From Xanthobacteraceae bacterium (GTDB lineage Bacteria; Pseudomonadota; Alphaproteobacteria; Rhizobiales; Xanthobacteraceae): a DNA stretch of 6,780 nt. The stretch lies in NCBI GenBank assembly GCA_030037185.1, contig JASHRR010000342.1, forward strand, positions 1 through 6,780, given 5' to 3'. Below are positions 1 to 6,032 of this stretch, one piece after another. The position numbers and the translations under genes are program-made. The stretch's first letter is position 1, and every line of letters begins with the position of its first letter. The notes under the pieces are model-generated. The model was not told the DNA's origin. It saw nothing but the letters and a program-made list of their open reading frames with translations, and did no database searches.

Positions 1-1404
1 TGGTGGCTCGGCGATCCCGCCGTGCGCGTCGCGATGCGCGACCGGCTCGGCGCCATGGTGGTTGCCTCTGCCTATACGGGCGAGGGGCCGAGCGAAAGCC
101 TCGGCGACGGCGTGCGCGGCAGCGAGCTTGGACCAGTGCGGCGCCAGCGCATCCTTCAATCGATTGAGGAACGCGGGATCGACATCGTTTTGCAAGAAGC
201 CGTGCGGCTCTCCACCATGCCGGTATGGCGCAACGGCAAACTCGAGCCGCGGCCATTCATCCTGCGGGTCTTTCTCACCCGCCACGGCGAGAGCTTCGCC
301 GTCATGCCTGGCGGCTTCGTGCGCATCGGCGCCCCCGACGACGTCCACGCCATCAGCCTGCAGCGCGGCGCGCTGACGGCGGATGCCTGGATCCCTTCCA
401 AAACTCTGTTTGCCGAGACGACCTTGCTGCCGAGCCCCGATCGCATCCAGATCCAGCGCGCGTCCGGCACTCTGCCGAGCCGGGCCGCCGACAACTTGTT
501 CTGGCTCGGCCGCTATTTGGAACGCACAGAGGCGACGCTGCGTCTCGTCCGGGCTCTGTTGGCGCGGATCTCGGAAACCGACCGGTCGGAGCAGGATGTC
601 GAGCCAATCATCTCGCTGCTGCGTTCGTGGAGTGCCTCGCCAAGCGACCTCGCGATATCGCGACCCGCAGCGGTCGCGCGAGCGGCGTTGCAGCGCAGCG
701 ACCTCGCGGCCTCGGTGCCGGCGCTCGCCAGGTCGGTGCGGTCGGCCGGTTCGGTCATCCGCGACCGCCTGTCGCCCGACACCTGGCGAGCCTTGACGCG
801 GCTCACCTCGACCTGCGGTGCGCCGCTTCGCGGCTCTTCCGATTTCGCGGCCGCCATGGCGGAGCGGGTGGAAGCCGCGCTGCGCATCATCGCGTCGTTC
901 TCGGGGCTGGCTCAGGAAAACATGACGCGGCTGGGCGGCTGGCGATTTCTCGATCTCGGCCGCCGCATCGAGCGCGCCATCGTGACGTGCCGGTTCGCCC
1001 GCCAGTTCGGCCCGCGCCCCGACCGCGGCCTCGATACCCTGCTGGAGCTTTGCGACAGCCGCATCACTTATCGGCAGCGCTACGTGATGGTGGCAGCGCG
1101 CGCGCCGGTGATCGACCTCACCGTACTCGATCCGGCCAATCCCCGCTCCGTGGCGTTCCAGTTCGACCAGATCGAAAACCATCTCGCCGCGATGCCGCAC
1201 ATGCGACCCGACGGCCGGCTGTCGCTGCCGCGCCACATTTCGATGGCGACTGCTGCCAGACTGCGCACGGTCGCGGCCGCCCAGGTCGACGACCGTCTGA
1301 TTCTTTCGATTGAAAGCGCGCTGCTGCATCTGTCGGAGGCGATCTCGAGCACCTTTCTCGGGCGCAACGAGCCGATCGACGCGCGCGAGGACCTGCCGTC
1401 GTGA
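1..1404 (+). CDS. Circularly permuted ATP-grasp / alpha-E fusion protein, C-terminal part (5' end outside window)
   Basis: The reading frame is open from base 1, so the start lies upstream; 467 residues and a TGA stop are visible. Window residues 1 to about 150 match the end of a circularly permuted ATP-grasp domain (DUF404/DUF407 type). They begin WWLGDPAVR and include LQEAVRLSTMPVW, RPFILRVF and VMPGGFVRIG. From about residue 158 (base 472) a second, mostly helical domain begins with LPSRAADNLFWLGRYLERTE, the hallmark opening of the alpha-E domain (DUF403), and runs to the end. Such fusions are usually about 800 residues or more, so roughly half is present. Family knowledge: ATP-grasp enzymes form amide or peptide bonds using ATP, and these proteins cluster with transglutaminase-like peptidases and sometimes the proteasome-like Anbu peptidase; the product is unknown. 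The usual transglutaminase neighbour is missing here. The protein is probably cytoplasmic. The family call is firm; the substrate is not known. Confidence 0.9.
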   Translation, partial: WWLGDPAVRVAMRDRLGAMVVASAYTGEGPSESLGDGVRGSELGPVRRQRILQSIEERGIDIVLQEAVRLSTMPVWRNGKLEPRPFILRVFLTRHGESFAVMPGGFVRIGAPDDVHAISLQRGALTADAWIPSKTLFAETTLLPSPDRIQIQRASGTLPSRAADNLFWLGRYLERTEATLRLVRALLARISETDRSEQDVEPIISLLRSWSASPSDLAISRPAAVARAALQRSDLAASVPALARSVRSAGSVIRDRLSPDTWRALTRLTSTCGAPLRGSSDFAAAMAERVEAALRIIASFSGLAQENMTRLGGWRFLDLGRRIERAIVTCRFARQFGPRPDRGLDTLLELCDSRITYRQRYVMVAARAPVIDLTVLDPANPRSVAFQFDQIENHLAAMPHMRPDGRLSLPRHISMATAARLRTVAAAQVDDRLILSIESALLHLSEAISSTFLGRNEPIDAREDLPS

Positions 1405-1542
1405 TCTACGACCAAAAAAGCAGCGACGATGCCTCGTCATTCATGCCGTTCGAGGAGTCCCTCCACACCCATTACGAGGCCTCGGATGTTGTAACAGGCT
1501 CTGACCTGCGAGAGCCGAGGAGAGGGGTGGGGAAGCCGCAGC

Positions 1543-1560
1543 CCCTTCCTTCGGGAAGGG
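1543..1560. terminator. UUCG-capped hairpin between convergent genes
   Basis: CCCTTCC (1543-1549) pairs perfectly with GGAAGGG (1554-1560) around a TTCG loop, which on the plus-strand RNA is the very stable C(UUCG)G tetraloop. It lies between the stop of the ATP-grasp/alpha-E gene and the stop of the peptidase gene, 5 nt past the latter in its direction of reading. There is no T tract on either side, so it is not a textbook intrinsic terminator. It could instead stop 3' exonucleases or act with Rho. The structure is seen directly; the role is inferred from position. Confidence 0.45.
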
Positions 1561-1565
1561 AGGCC

Positions 1566-3119
1566 TCACAATCGATAAAGCTCTCCATATTTGCCGCGCA
1601 GATAGGCGACATAGGGCCCGATCGTCATCGGCTCGCCGGTGGATCGGGCAACGAGTTCACTCGGTTCAAACTTGCGCCCGTGGCGGTAGATATTGGCGAC
1701 GAGCCAGTTGTGCAGCGTGGCGAACTCGCCGCGCCCGATCTCGCGCGTGATCTGCGGGTGCGCGTTGAGGGCGGCCGCATAGAACTGGGCGGCAAGAATA
1801 TTGCCGATCGTGTAGCCTTGGAAGCTGCCGCCAATGCCGCCCGAAAACCAGTGGACATCCTGCAGGCAGCCGTTGCGGTCGTCGTTCGGCGCGACGCCGA
1901 GGTCGCACGCCATGCGGGCGCGCCATGCGTCGGGGAGGTCCTTCACGGCCAGACGGCCCTCGAGCAGCTCGAGCTCCAGGTCAAACCGCATCATCACGTG
2001 GAGATTGTAGGTGACCTCGTCGGCGTCAGTGCGTATCAGCGAGCGCTGCACCTTGTTGATAGCGCGATAGAACGCCTCGAGCGGGAGCGCCGCGAACGGA
2101 TGCGCAAACGCGGCCCGCAGCTGCGGATAGAAGTACTCCCAGAATGCGCGCCCGCGCGCCACCAGGTTCTCCCACAGGCGCGATTGGCTTTCATGGACGC
2201 CGGCTGAAGTTCCGGAGCCCAGCGGGGTGCCGGCGAGCGCGGCGGCAACGCCTTGCTCATACATGGCGTGGCCGCATTCGTGGATCGTCGAGAACAGCGC
2301 CTGGCCAATGTCCGCTTCGTCGACCCGGGTGGTGATGCGCACGTCACCGGCCGAGAATTTGGAGCAGAACGGGTGATGGGTCTTGTCGAGGCGGCCGCGT
2401 TCGAAGTCGTATCCGAGCCGCTTGGCCACCATGACGTTGAAATCGAGTTGCCTGCGCTCCGCGAAAGCGCCGCGCAGGCAGGCGTCGTCGGCTGCCGGCT
2501 GATCGCACATGGCGCGGACGATGGGAACAAGCTCGCGGCGCAGGGCCGCGAACAGCTCCTGCACCGACGCGGTCGTCATGCCGGGATCGTAGTCGTCGAT
2601 CATCGGATCGGTCACGCGCCGGTAGGGGGCGAAATAACCGGCGTATTGGCGGCTCAGCTCGACGTTCCGCTCGAGATAAGGCCGCATGACCGCGAAATCA
2701 TTCGCCGGCCGCGCCTTGATCCAGGCCGCAAACGAGGCCGAGCTGTGCGCGCTCGCCCGCTCCACGTATTCGCTCGGCAGGCGGATCGCTTTCTCGAAGT
2801 CGCGCCGCGCCACCCGAATGAGGCTCGCCTCATCGCAGTCATGGGAGAGCTTCCCGCCGTGGGGCTCAAGCGCATCGAGCAGCCGGCCAAGCGCCGGTTC
2901 CGTCGATTTCTCGTGCGCGAGCTTGCTCAACAGCGCACTCTGGCGTCCGCGCGCGATGGCGCCGCCAGGCGGCATGTGGGTGGCCTGATCCCAACTCAGC
3001 ACGGCGCCGGCGAAATTGAGATCGCTGATCTCCAGGAGCCGGCGCTTAAGCTCGCAGAGCAGGGTTTCGGTTGATTGGAGACCACGCGCGCGCTTCGCCG
3101 GCTTGTTCGAATTGGCCAT
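1566..3119 (-). CDS. M32 family metallocarboxypeptidase (carboxypeptidase Taq type)
   Basis: A complete 517-residue protein, close to the usual ~500 for the family. It should be a cytoplasmic zinc-type metal-dependent carboxypeptidase trimming residues from peptide C-termini. Motifs in order: LSWDQATHMPPGG near residues 42-53, HHPFC at 248-252, DVRITTR at 259-265, the metal-binding HECGH at 280-284, HESQSRLWEN from 309 with the third ligand Glu310, IRTDADEVTYNLH at 362-374, GCLQDVHW at 417-424 and GYTIGN at 435-440. The 26-residue spacing from the second His to Glu310 fits the M32 metal site. No signal peptide is seen. The ATG at 3119 was chosen because family similarity begins soon after it (the LLCELKRRLLEISDLNFAGA region). 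The frame stays open upstream to ATG 3185 and TTG-like 3323, and none of these starts has a good Shine-Dalgarno sequence, so a 22-residue basic extension from 3185 is possible. It is convergent with the upstream ATP-grasp gene and divergent from the oxygenase. The physiological substrate is unknown. Confidence 0.95.
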   Translation of the reverse strand: MANSNKPAKRARGLQSTETLLCELKRRLLEISDLNFAGAVLSWDQATHMPPGGAIARGRQSALLSKLAHEKSTEPALGRLLDALEPHGGKLSHDCDEASLIRVARRDFEKAIRLPSEYVERASAHSSASFAAWIKARPANDFAVMRPYLERNVELSRQYAGYFAPYRRVTDPMIDDYDPGMTTASVQELFAALRRELVPIVRAMCDQPAADDACLRGAFAERRQLDFNVMVAKRLGYDFERGRLDKTHHPFCSKFSAGDVRITTRVDEADIGQALFSTIHECGHAMYEQGVAAALAGTPLGSGTSAGVHESQSRLWENLVARGRAFWEYFYPQLRAAFAHPFAALPLEAFYRAINKVQRSLIRTDADEVTYNLHVMMRFDLELELLEGRLAVKDLPDAWRARMACDLGVAPNDDRNGCLQDVHWFSGGIGGSFQGYTIGNILAAQFYAAALNAHPQITREIGRGEFATLHNWLVANIYRHGRKFEPSELVARSTGEPMTIGPYVAYLRGKYGELYRL

Positions 3120-3120
3120 G

Positions 3121-3168
3121 CGTTTGATGGTCTTGGTTTGGTGTCGCTTGAGCCTTATGGCTTGGTGT
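3121..3168 (-). repeat. Tandem imperfect 24-nt repeat before the peptidase start
   Basis: Read on the minus strand, 3168-3145 and 3144-3121 are two adjacent 24-nt units matching at 17 of 24 positions; both open with ACACCAA and end near TCAA(G/A)CG. The second unit ends one base before the codon preceding the ATG at 3119. If the alternative ATG at 3185 is used, the units encode the similar basic segments KHQAIRLKR and HQTKTIKR. Otherwise this is 5' untranslated leader. The function is unknown. Confidence 0.5.
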
Positions 3169-3218
3169 TTCGTGGTCCTGGTCATCGGCGTTGAGTCGTC
3201 AAGGTTTTCGCGACGGAG

Positions 3219-3251
3219 CGTAGGACAGGCTGCGCGCAAGCAGAACCTGTC
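3219..3251 (+). repeat. Palindromic intergenic repeat, copy A
   Basis: The unit begins CGTAGGACAGG and ends CCTGTC. It can fold as GACAGG (3224-3229) with CCTGTC (3246-3251), extended by CTGC (3230-3233) with GCAG (3240-3243), leaving an AA bulge and a 6-nt loop. It aligns with copy B (3303-3273 on the minus strand) and copy C (6013-5980 on the minus strand). Its stem differs from GATGGG/CCCATC to GACAGG/CCTGTC on both sides, which keeps pairing. It resembles the GTAGGATGGGT...ACCCATC repeats of Bradyrhizobium relatives. Confidence 0.6.
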
Positions 3252-3272
3252 GGCGGTTCCGCCGCGGAAAAG

Positions 3273-3303
3273 GTGGCTTCGCTCGCGCTCGACCCATCCT
3301 ACG
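3273..3303 (-). repeat. Palindromic intergenic repeat, copy B, facing copy A
   Basis: On the minus strand this reads CGTAGGATGGGTCGAGCG and then GCGAAGCCAC, the same family as copy A in opposite orientation. CGTAGGA at 3219-3225 and TCCTACG at 3297-3303 form the outer ends of the facing pair, as in paired REP/BIME elements. The distal arm (GTGGC, where ACCCATC would be expected) is degenerate, so this copy folds less well alone. Between A and B lies a tight palindrome CGGCGGTTCCGCCG (3251-3264). The pair sits 20 nt upstream of the oxygenase promoter. Confidence 0.55.
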
Positions 3304-3322
3304 GGTATCTGCACCTGCTGCA

Positions 3323-3350
3323 TTGAAAATCCGAGGCCGGAAAGTACAAT
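3323..3350 (+). promoter_or_regulatory. Sigma70-type promoter for the Rieske oxygenase gene
   Basis: TTGAAA (3323-3328) and TACAAT (3345-3350) each match 5 of 6 consensus bases of -35 and -10 boxes, with a 16-nt spacer. Transcription would start near 3357, giving a leader of only about 14 nt that contains the GGAGG ribosome binding site at 3361-3365. This makes the oxygenase the first gene of its transcript. The match is read by eye and no operator was identified. Confidence 0.6.
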
Positions 3351-3370
3351 TCTGCGGCACGGAGGACGCC

Positions 3371-4483
3371 ATGTTCCTTAGGAATTTCTGGTACGTCGCC
3401 GCAGATGACCGCGAGGTTGCGCGCAAGCCGTTTGGGCGGATGATCCTCGGCGAGCCGATTGTGTTTTTCCGCAAGGAGGATGGCACGCCCGTCGCGCTCG
3501 AGGACCGCTGTGTCCATCGCCATCTGCCGCTTTCCATGGGCAAGGTCGTGGGCGATCATCTGCAATGTCATTACCACGGCCTGCGATACGACTGCACCGG
3601 CCAATGCGTCAAGGTGCCCGGTCAGAACGCCATTCCCCCGTCGGCGCGGATCAAGGCCTATCCGGTCGTCGAACGCTATCGCTGGCTGTGGATATGGATG
3701 GGCGATCCGGCGCGCGCCGATCCAGACCAGATCACGGATTTTCATTGGCTCGACGACCCCCACTGGGGCGCTAAGGGCAGCTATCTGCACGTCAAGGCCA
3801 ACTGGCAGCTGATCGTCGACAATCTGCTCGATTTGACGCATCTCGCTTTCGTACACGAATCCACCATCGGCAATGCGGCGCTTGTCGAGAACGCCTCCGT
3901 CAAGGTGACGCGCGCGCCGAATAACGTCGTGGTGACCCGCTGGATCATCGACGCGCCAGCGCCGCCGACCTTCGTGAGGGCCGGCGGCTTCACGACGCCT
4001 ATCGACCGCTGGCAGATCATCGATTTCGTACCCCCGGCCTTCCTGCGACTCGATGTCGGCTGCACGCCGACCGGAACCGGCGCCCCACAGGGCAGACGCG
4101 TCGGCGGCATCAACATGCGCAACCTCAACGCGATCACGCCAGAGACCGAGACCACCAGCCACTATTTCTGGGGTCAGGCGCACGACTGGGATGTCGGCAA
4201 TAAGGCGCTCACCGATATGCTGGTCGATCAGATTACAACGGCGTTTCTGGAGGATGTGGTGGTGTTCGAGGCGCAGCAGCGCAACATGGCGACCCTGCCG
4301 AACGCCCCACAGATCGACATCAACGCCGATACTGCCCTGATTCAGGCGCGCCGCATTCTGGAGCGCATCCACGAGCAGGAGCTTGCGGCACCCGCTTGCG
4401 GCCCTCCGGCGGGGAGCGCGGGCGTCCCGCCCGCTCTTTATTCCGAACAAGATACGGGCGGGATGTCCGCGCCCCCAGGGTAG
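3371..4483 (+). CDS. VanA-like Rieske non-heme iron oxygenase, oxygenase (alpha) subunit
   Basis: The product is 370 residues. The ATG at 3371 was chosen because GGAGG (3361-3365) lies 5 nt upstream and the family N-terminus (FLRNFWYVAADD) starts there. The Rieske 2Fe-2S ligands are visible as C47-x-H49 and C66-x2-H69 (RCVHRHLPL, QCHYHGLRYD). The mononuclear iron site follows as the DNLLDLTHLAFVH motif with Asp154, His157 and His162; Asp295 in LEDVVVFEAQQ is the likely third ligand. VPGQ and YPVVERYRWLWIWMGDP are typical of vanillate O-demethylase and dicamba monooxygenase relatives. It should oxidise an aromatic substrate, perhaps by O-demethylation, using electrons from a separate reductase. 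No vanB-like reductase is in the window, so the substrate is open and no symbol is given. The family-like sequence ends around residue 339 (IHEQELAA). The remaining ~30 residues (GSAGVPP ... TGGMSAPPG) are mostly encoded by a palindromic repeat and are probably not needed for activity. Confidence 0.93.
   Translation: MFLRNFWYVAADDREVARKPFGRMILGEPIVFFRKEDGTPVALEDRCVHRHLPLSMGKVVGDHLQCHYHGLRYDCTGQCVKVPGQNAIPPSARIKAYPVVERYRWLWIWMGDPARADPDQITDFHWLDDPHWGAKGSYLHVKANWQLIVDNLLDLTHLAFVHESTIGNAALVENASVKVTRAPNNVVVTRWIIDAPAPPTFVRAGGFTTPIDRWQIIDFVPPAFLRLDVGCTPTGTGAPQGRRVGGINMRNLNAITPETETTSHYFWGQAHDWDVGNKALTDMLVDQITTAFLEDVVVFEAQQRNMATLPNAPQIDINADTALIQARRILERIHEQELAAPACGPPAGSAGVPPALYSEQDTGGMSAPPG
4411..4477. 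repeat. Long inverted repeat forming the 3' end of the oxygenase gene
   Basis: The 23-nt arm 4411-4433 pairs with 4455-4477 at 19 Watson-Crick and 2 G-T positions around a 21-nt loop. The left arm alone also contains GCGGGC-GTCCC-GCCCGC. Its translation, with AGVPPA in one arm and TGG(M)SAPPG in the other, is a pattern I recognise from a dispersed repeat that often yields AGVPPA...AGGTPALPG tails in predicted proteins. The oxygenase stop TAG (4481-4483) follows 3 nt after the right arm. Besides encoding the protein tail, the hairpin could act at the mRNA 3' end. Confidence 0.7.
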
Positions 4484-4572
4484 GGAGGCGGCAGCGGAAT
4501 GATAGCGGCCGCCCTCTTGTGGTTGCGACCGTCGCCACTCATTTGAGGGGTCGTGCGCTCCGGAGAATGCAG

Positions 4573-4839
4573 ATGGCAAATGAACATGCGGGCGTCAATG
4601 CCCAGGCATCCGATCGATCGGTGCTCGACCACATCCGTGAACTGGTGGCCGAGGAGCAGCGCCTCTATCAGAATCTTGCGCCGACGGATGCCGATCAAGA
4701 GCGGCTGGCGAAAATCAAGGTCGAGCTTGATCAATACTGGGCTCTGCTGCGCCAGCGCCGCGCCCTTGAGGAATTCGGCCGCGATCCTGCAGATGCAGAC
4801 CTGCGGCCATCTCAGATCGTCGAGAAGTACGAAGGCTGA
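4573..4839 (+). CDS. Small DUF2630 family protein
   Basis: The product is 88 residues. The ATG at 4573 was chosen over the one at 4567 because GGAG (4562-4565) lies 7 nt before it and only 1 nt before the other. The sequence is charged and helical: VLDHIRELVAEEQRLYQNLA (18-37), then a D-x-ERLAKIKVELDQYWALLRQRRALEEFG core (41-69) and a C-terminal DPADADLRPSQIVEKYEG. The LDQYWxLLRQRRAxxEFGxDP pattern is characteristic of DUF2630, small proteins of unknown function of about 80-90 residues. No signal peptide, membrane segment or cysteine is present, so it is probably a cytoplasmic helical hairpin. It lies 89 nt after the oxygenase stop, beyond the repeat, and may be co-transcribed or have its own promoter; I saw no clear promoter boxes in the gap. 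Confidence 0.85.
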   Translation: MANEHAGVNAQASDRSVLDHIRELVAEEQRLYQNLAPTDADQERLAKIKVELDQYWALLRQRRALEEFGRDPADADLRPSQIVEKYEG

Positions 4840-5004
4840 AAGCCCATTCTTAGCGTGATTGGGGTCACGCGCTTGTCTGAGGCGCCGCAAAAAAAAGACG
4901 TGGATGGCCGCGCCAAGCCGACGAGCACCGGCATATGGCAAGACAGCCGAACCGATTTCAATGAAACGGTGCTTTGCCGCAAGCCGGCGACGCCGGACGC
5001 TACG

Positions 5005-5862
5005 CTACTTCTTCTTGAAATAGCGGATGTCGGGTGGCGGCTGGTCTTTGCGGGTCGGCATCAGGACCCCGTCGGGGCTTAGGAAATAGGGATCATTGCC
5101 AATCTTGACCATGGCGTTGTCGGCCGCGCAGGCCTCCTCGAACCAGACCGGTTTGGAGTTGGAATTGCGTTTGTAGGTCCAGTGCTTGGTCCACGGCTGC
5201 GTCAATGCATGATCGTAGGACGTGATGTCATCGTGCAGCAGATCCTTGTCGGCCTTGTCGAGATAGATGCGCTCCTTGATGATGGCCTGATTGTCCTCGT
5301 GGAAAGGAATGCCCTGGGCGTCGTAGGTATGGGGCGCCCTGATAAAGCGGGTCTCGACCTCAAGCACGTCATACTTGCCGTCGCCGTCCTCATCGAGCCA
5401 CTTGCCGACCGAGTAGCCCGCAAACGTCGGCAGCGTCGTCTCCGGATCGGGCCAAGCGCGTCCGTCCGTGTAGACGCGCCGGTAGGAGTCGTTGACGTGG
5501 CTGATGAGGATGTAGGTGGTGTCGGGGGTCACGACCACTTCCAGAGGATCGTAAGCATTCATCATCATCGGCATGCCTTGGGGCAGGCAATACCATGACG
5601 GGACATTCCCCGGTCCGCCGTTCGCCATGTCGGCCAGATTGGCCGCGAAGACCTTCTGGTATTCGGGAGTCAGCGGTGGCTTCTCCTCGCCGACTGTCCA
5701 CCGCGGCACAAAATTGCGCTCCCATTGACCTCGCAGATCCGGATAGTTGTCGGAACTCCTGGCCTCATCTGCAGCAGCACCTGCAATCGGGAAGCACAGC
5801 GCTGCCAGGAGCGCCACCAGCGCGACACCGAAGGTGAATCTGCTCGCTGACGTCCGTGCCAT
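5005..5862 (-). CDS. Exported protein of an uncharacterised family with an EF-hand-like loop
   Basis: The product is 285 residues. The ATG at 5862 was chosen because GAAGGGG (5876-5870) lies 7 nt upstream and a signal peptide starts directly after it: basic MARTSASR, a hydrophobic stretch to about residue 27, and likely cleavage after AGAAA near residue 31. The mature protein should be periplasmic or secreted. Motifs: YPDLRGQWERN near residue 40, LTPEYQKVF, YCLPQGMPMMM around 91-101, RRVYTDGRAWPDP, FAGYSVGKW, a perfect 12-residue EF-hand-type loop DEDGDGKYDVLE (157-168), and DHALTQPWTKHWTYKR. Cys92 and Cys245 could form a disulfide. I recognise the family as secreted proteins often found next to DUF6152 proteins, as here; the function is unknown. 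Pro-rich DQPPPDIRYFKKK ends the chain. It lies 170 nt downstream of the DUF6152-like gene on the same strand. Confidence 0.82.
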   Translation of the reverse strand: MARTSASRFTFGVALVALLAALCFPIAGAAADEARSSDNYPDLRGQWERNFVPRWTVGEEKPPLTPEYQKVFAANLADMANGGPGNVPSWYCLPQGMPMMMNAYDPLEVVVTPDTTYILISHVNDSYRRVYTDGRAWPDPETTLPTFAGYSVGKWLDEDGDGKYDVLEVETRFIRAPHTYDAQGIPFHEDNQAIIKERIYLDKADKDLLHDDITSYDHALTQPWTKHWTYKRNSNSKPVWFEEACAADNAMVKIGNDPYFLSPDGVLMPTRKDQPPPDIRYFKKK

Positions 5863-5979
5863 AGCTCTGCCCCTTCTCGCCGCGCCGGGGGCCGGCTGTG
5901 TTCTCGCCCGTTCAAGCAACGTCGCCGCCGCCGGGTTGGCTGCGGAAAACCGACCGGGATCGCATCTGCGAATCTGAAC

Positions 5980-6011
5980 GGATGGGTTTTCGCTTGACGC
6001 TCAACCCATCC
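5980..6011 (-). repeat. Palindromic intergenic repeat, copy C
   Basis: GGATGGGTT (5980-5988) pairs perfectly with AACCCATCC (6003-6011) over 9 bp around a 14-nt loop. On the minus strand it reads GCAGGATGGGTTGAGCG and then AAGCGAAAACCCATCC, aligning with copies A and B near 3219-3303. It begins 21 nt after the stop of the DUF6152-like gene and could stabilise its mRNA or reduce read-through into the downstream exported-protein gene. Confidence 0.65.
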
Positions 6012-6032
6012 TGCGGAACACCCGGTCGTCCC

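Noticed and set aside
225..1313. Plus-strand open frame of 362 codons
   Set aside because: An out-of-frame shadow of the ATP-grasp/alpha-E gene with Arg/Pro/Ala-rich translation.
1401..2207. Plus-strand open frame of 268 codons
   Set aside because: Apart from its first ~55 codons it is antisense to the well-supported M32 peptidase; its composition is that of a GC-rich shadow frame. Only the first few codons are discussed, as a possible remnant.
2253..3074. Plus-strand open frame of 273 codons
   Set aside because: Fully antisense to the M32 peptidase, with no ribosome binding site or recognisable domain.
3299..4579. Minus-strand open frame of 426 codons
   Set aside because: Antisense to the Rieske oxygenase, whose metal-binding motifs fix the true strand.
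4889..5004. A8 run (4889-4896) as a minus-strand T tract of a terminator for the exported-protein gene
   Set aside because: The sequence just upstream on the minus strand offers only a 4-bp TGGC/GCCA stem 8 nt away from the T run. CCGGC-GAC-GCCGG at 4984-4996 is too far from it.
5775..5862. Lipoprotein signal (LAALC) in the exported protein
   Set aside because: Leu directly before the Cys does not fit a lipobox, and a good signal peptidase I site (AGAAA) follows.
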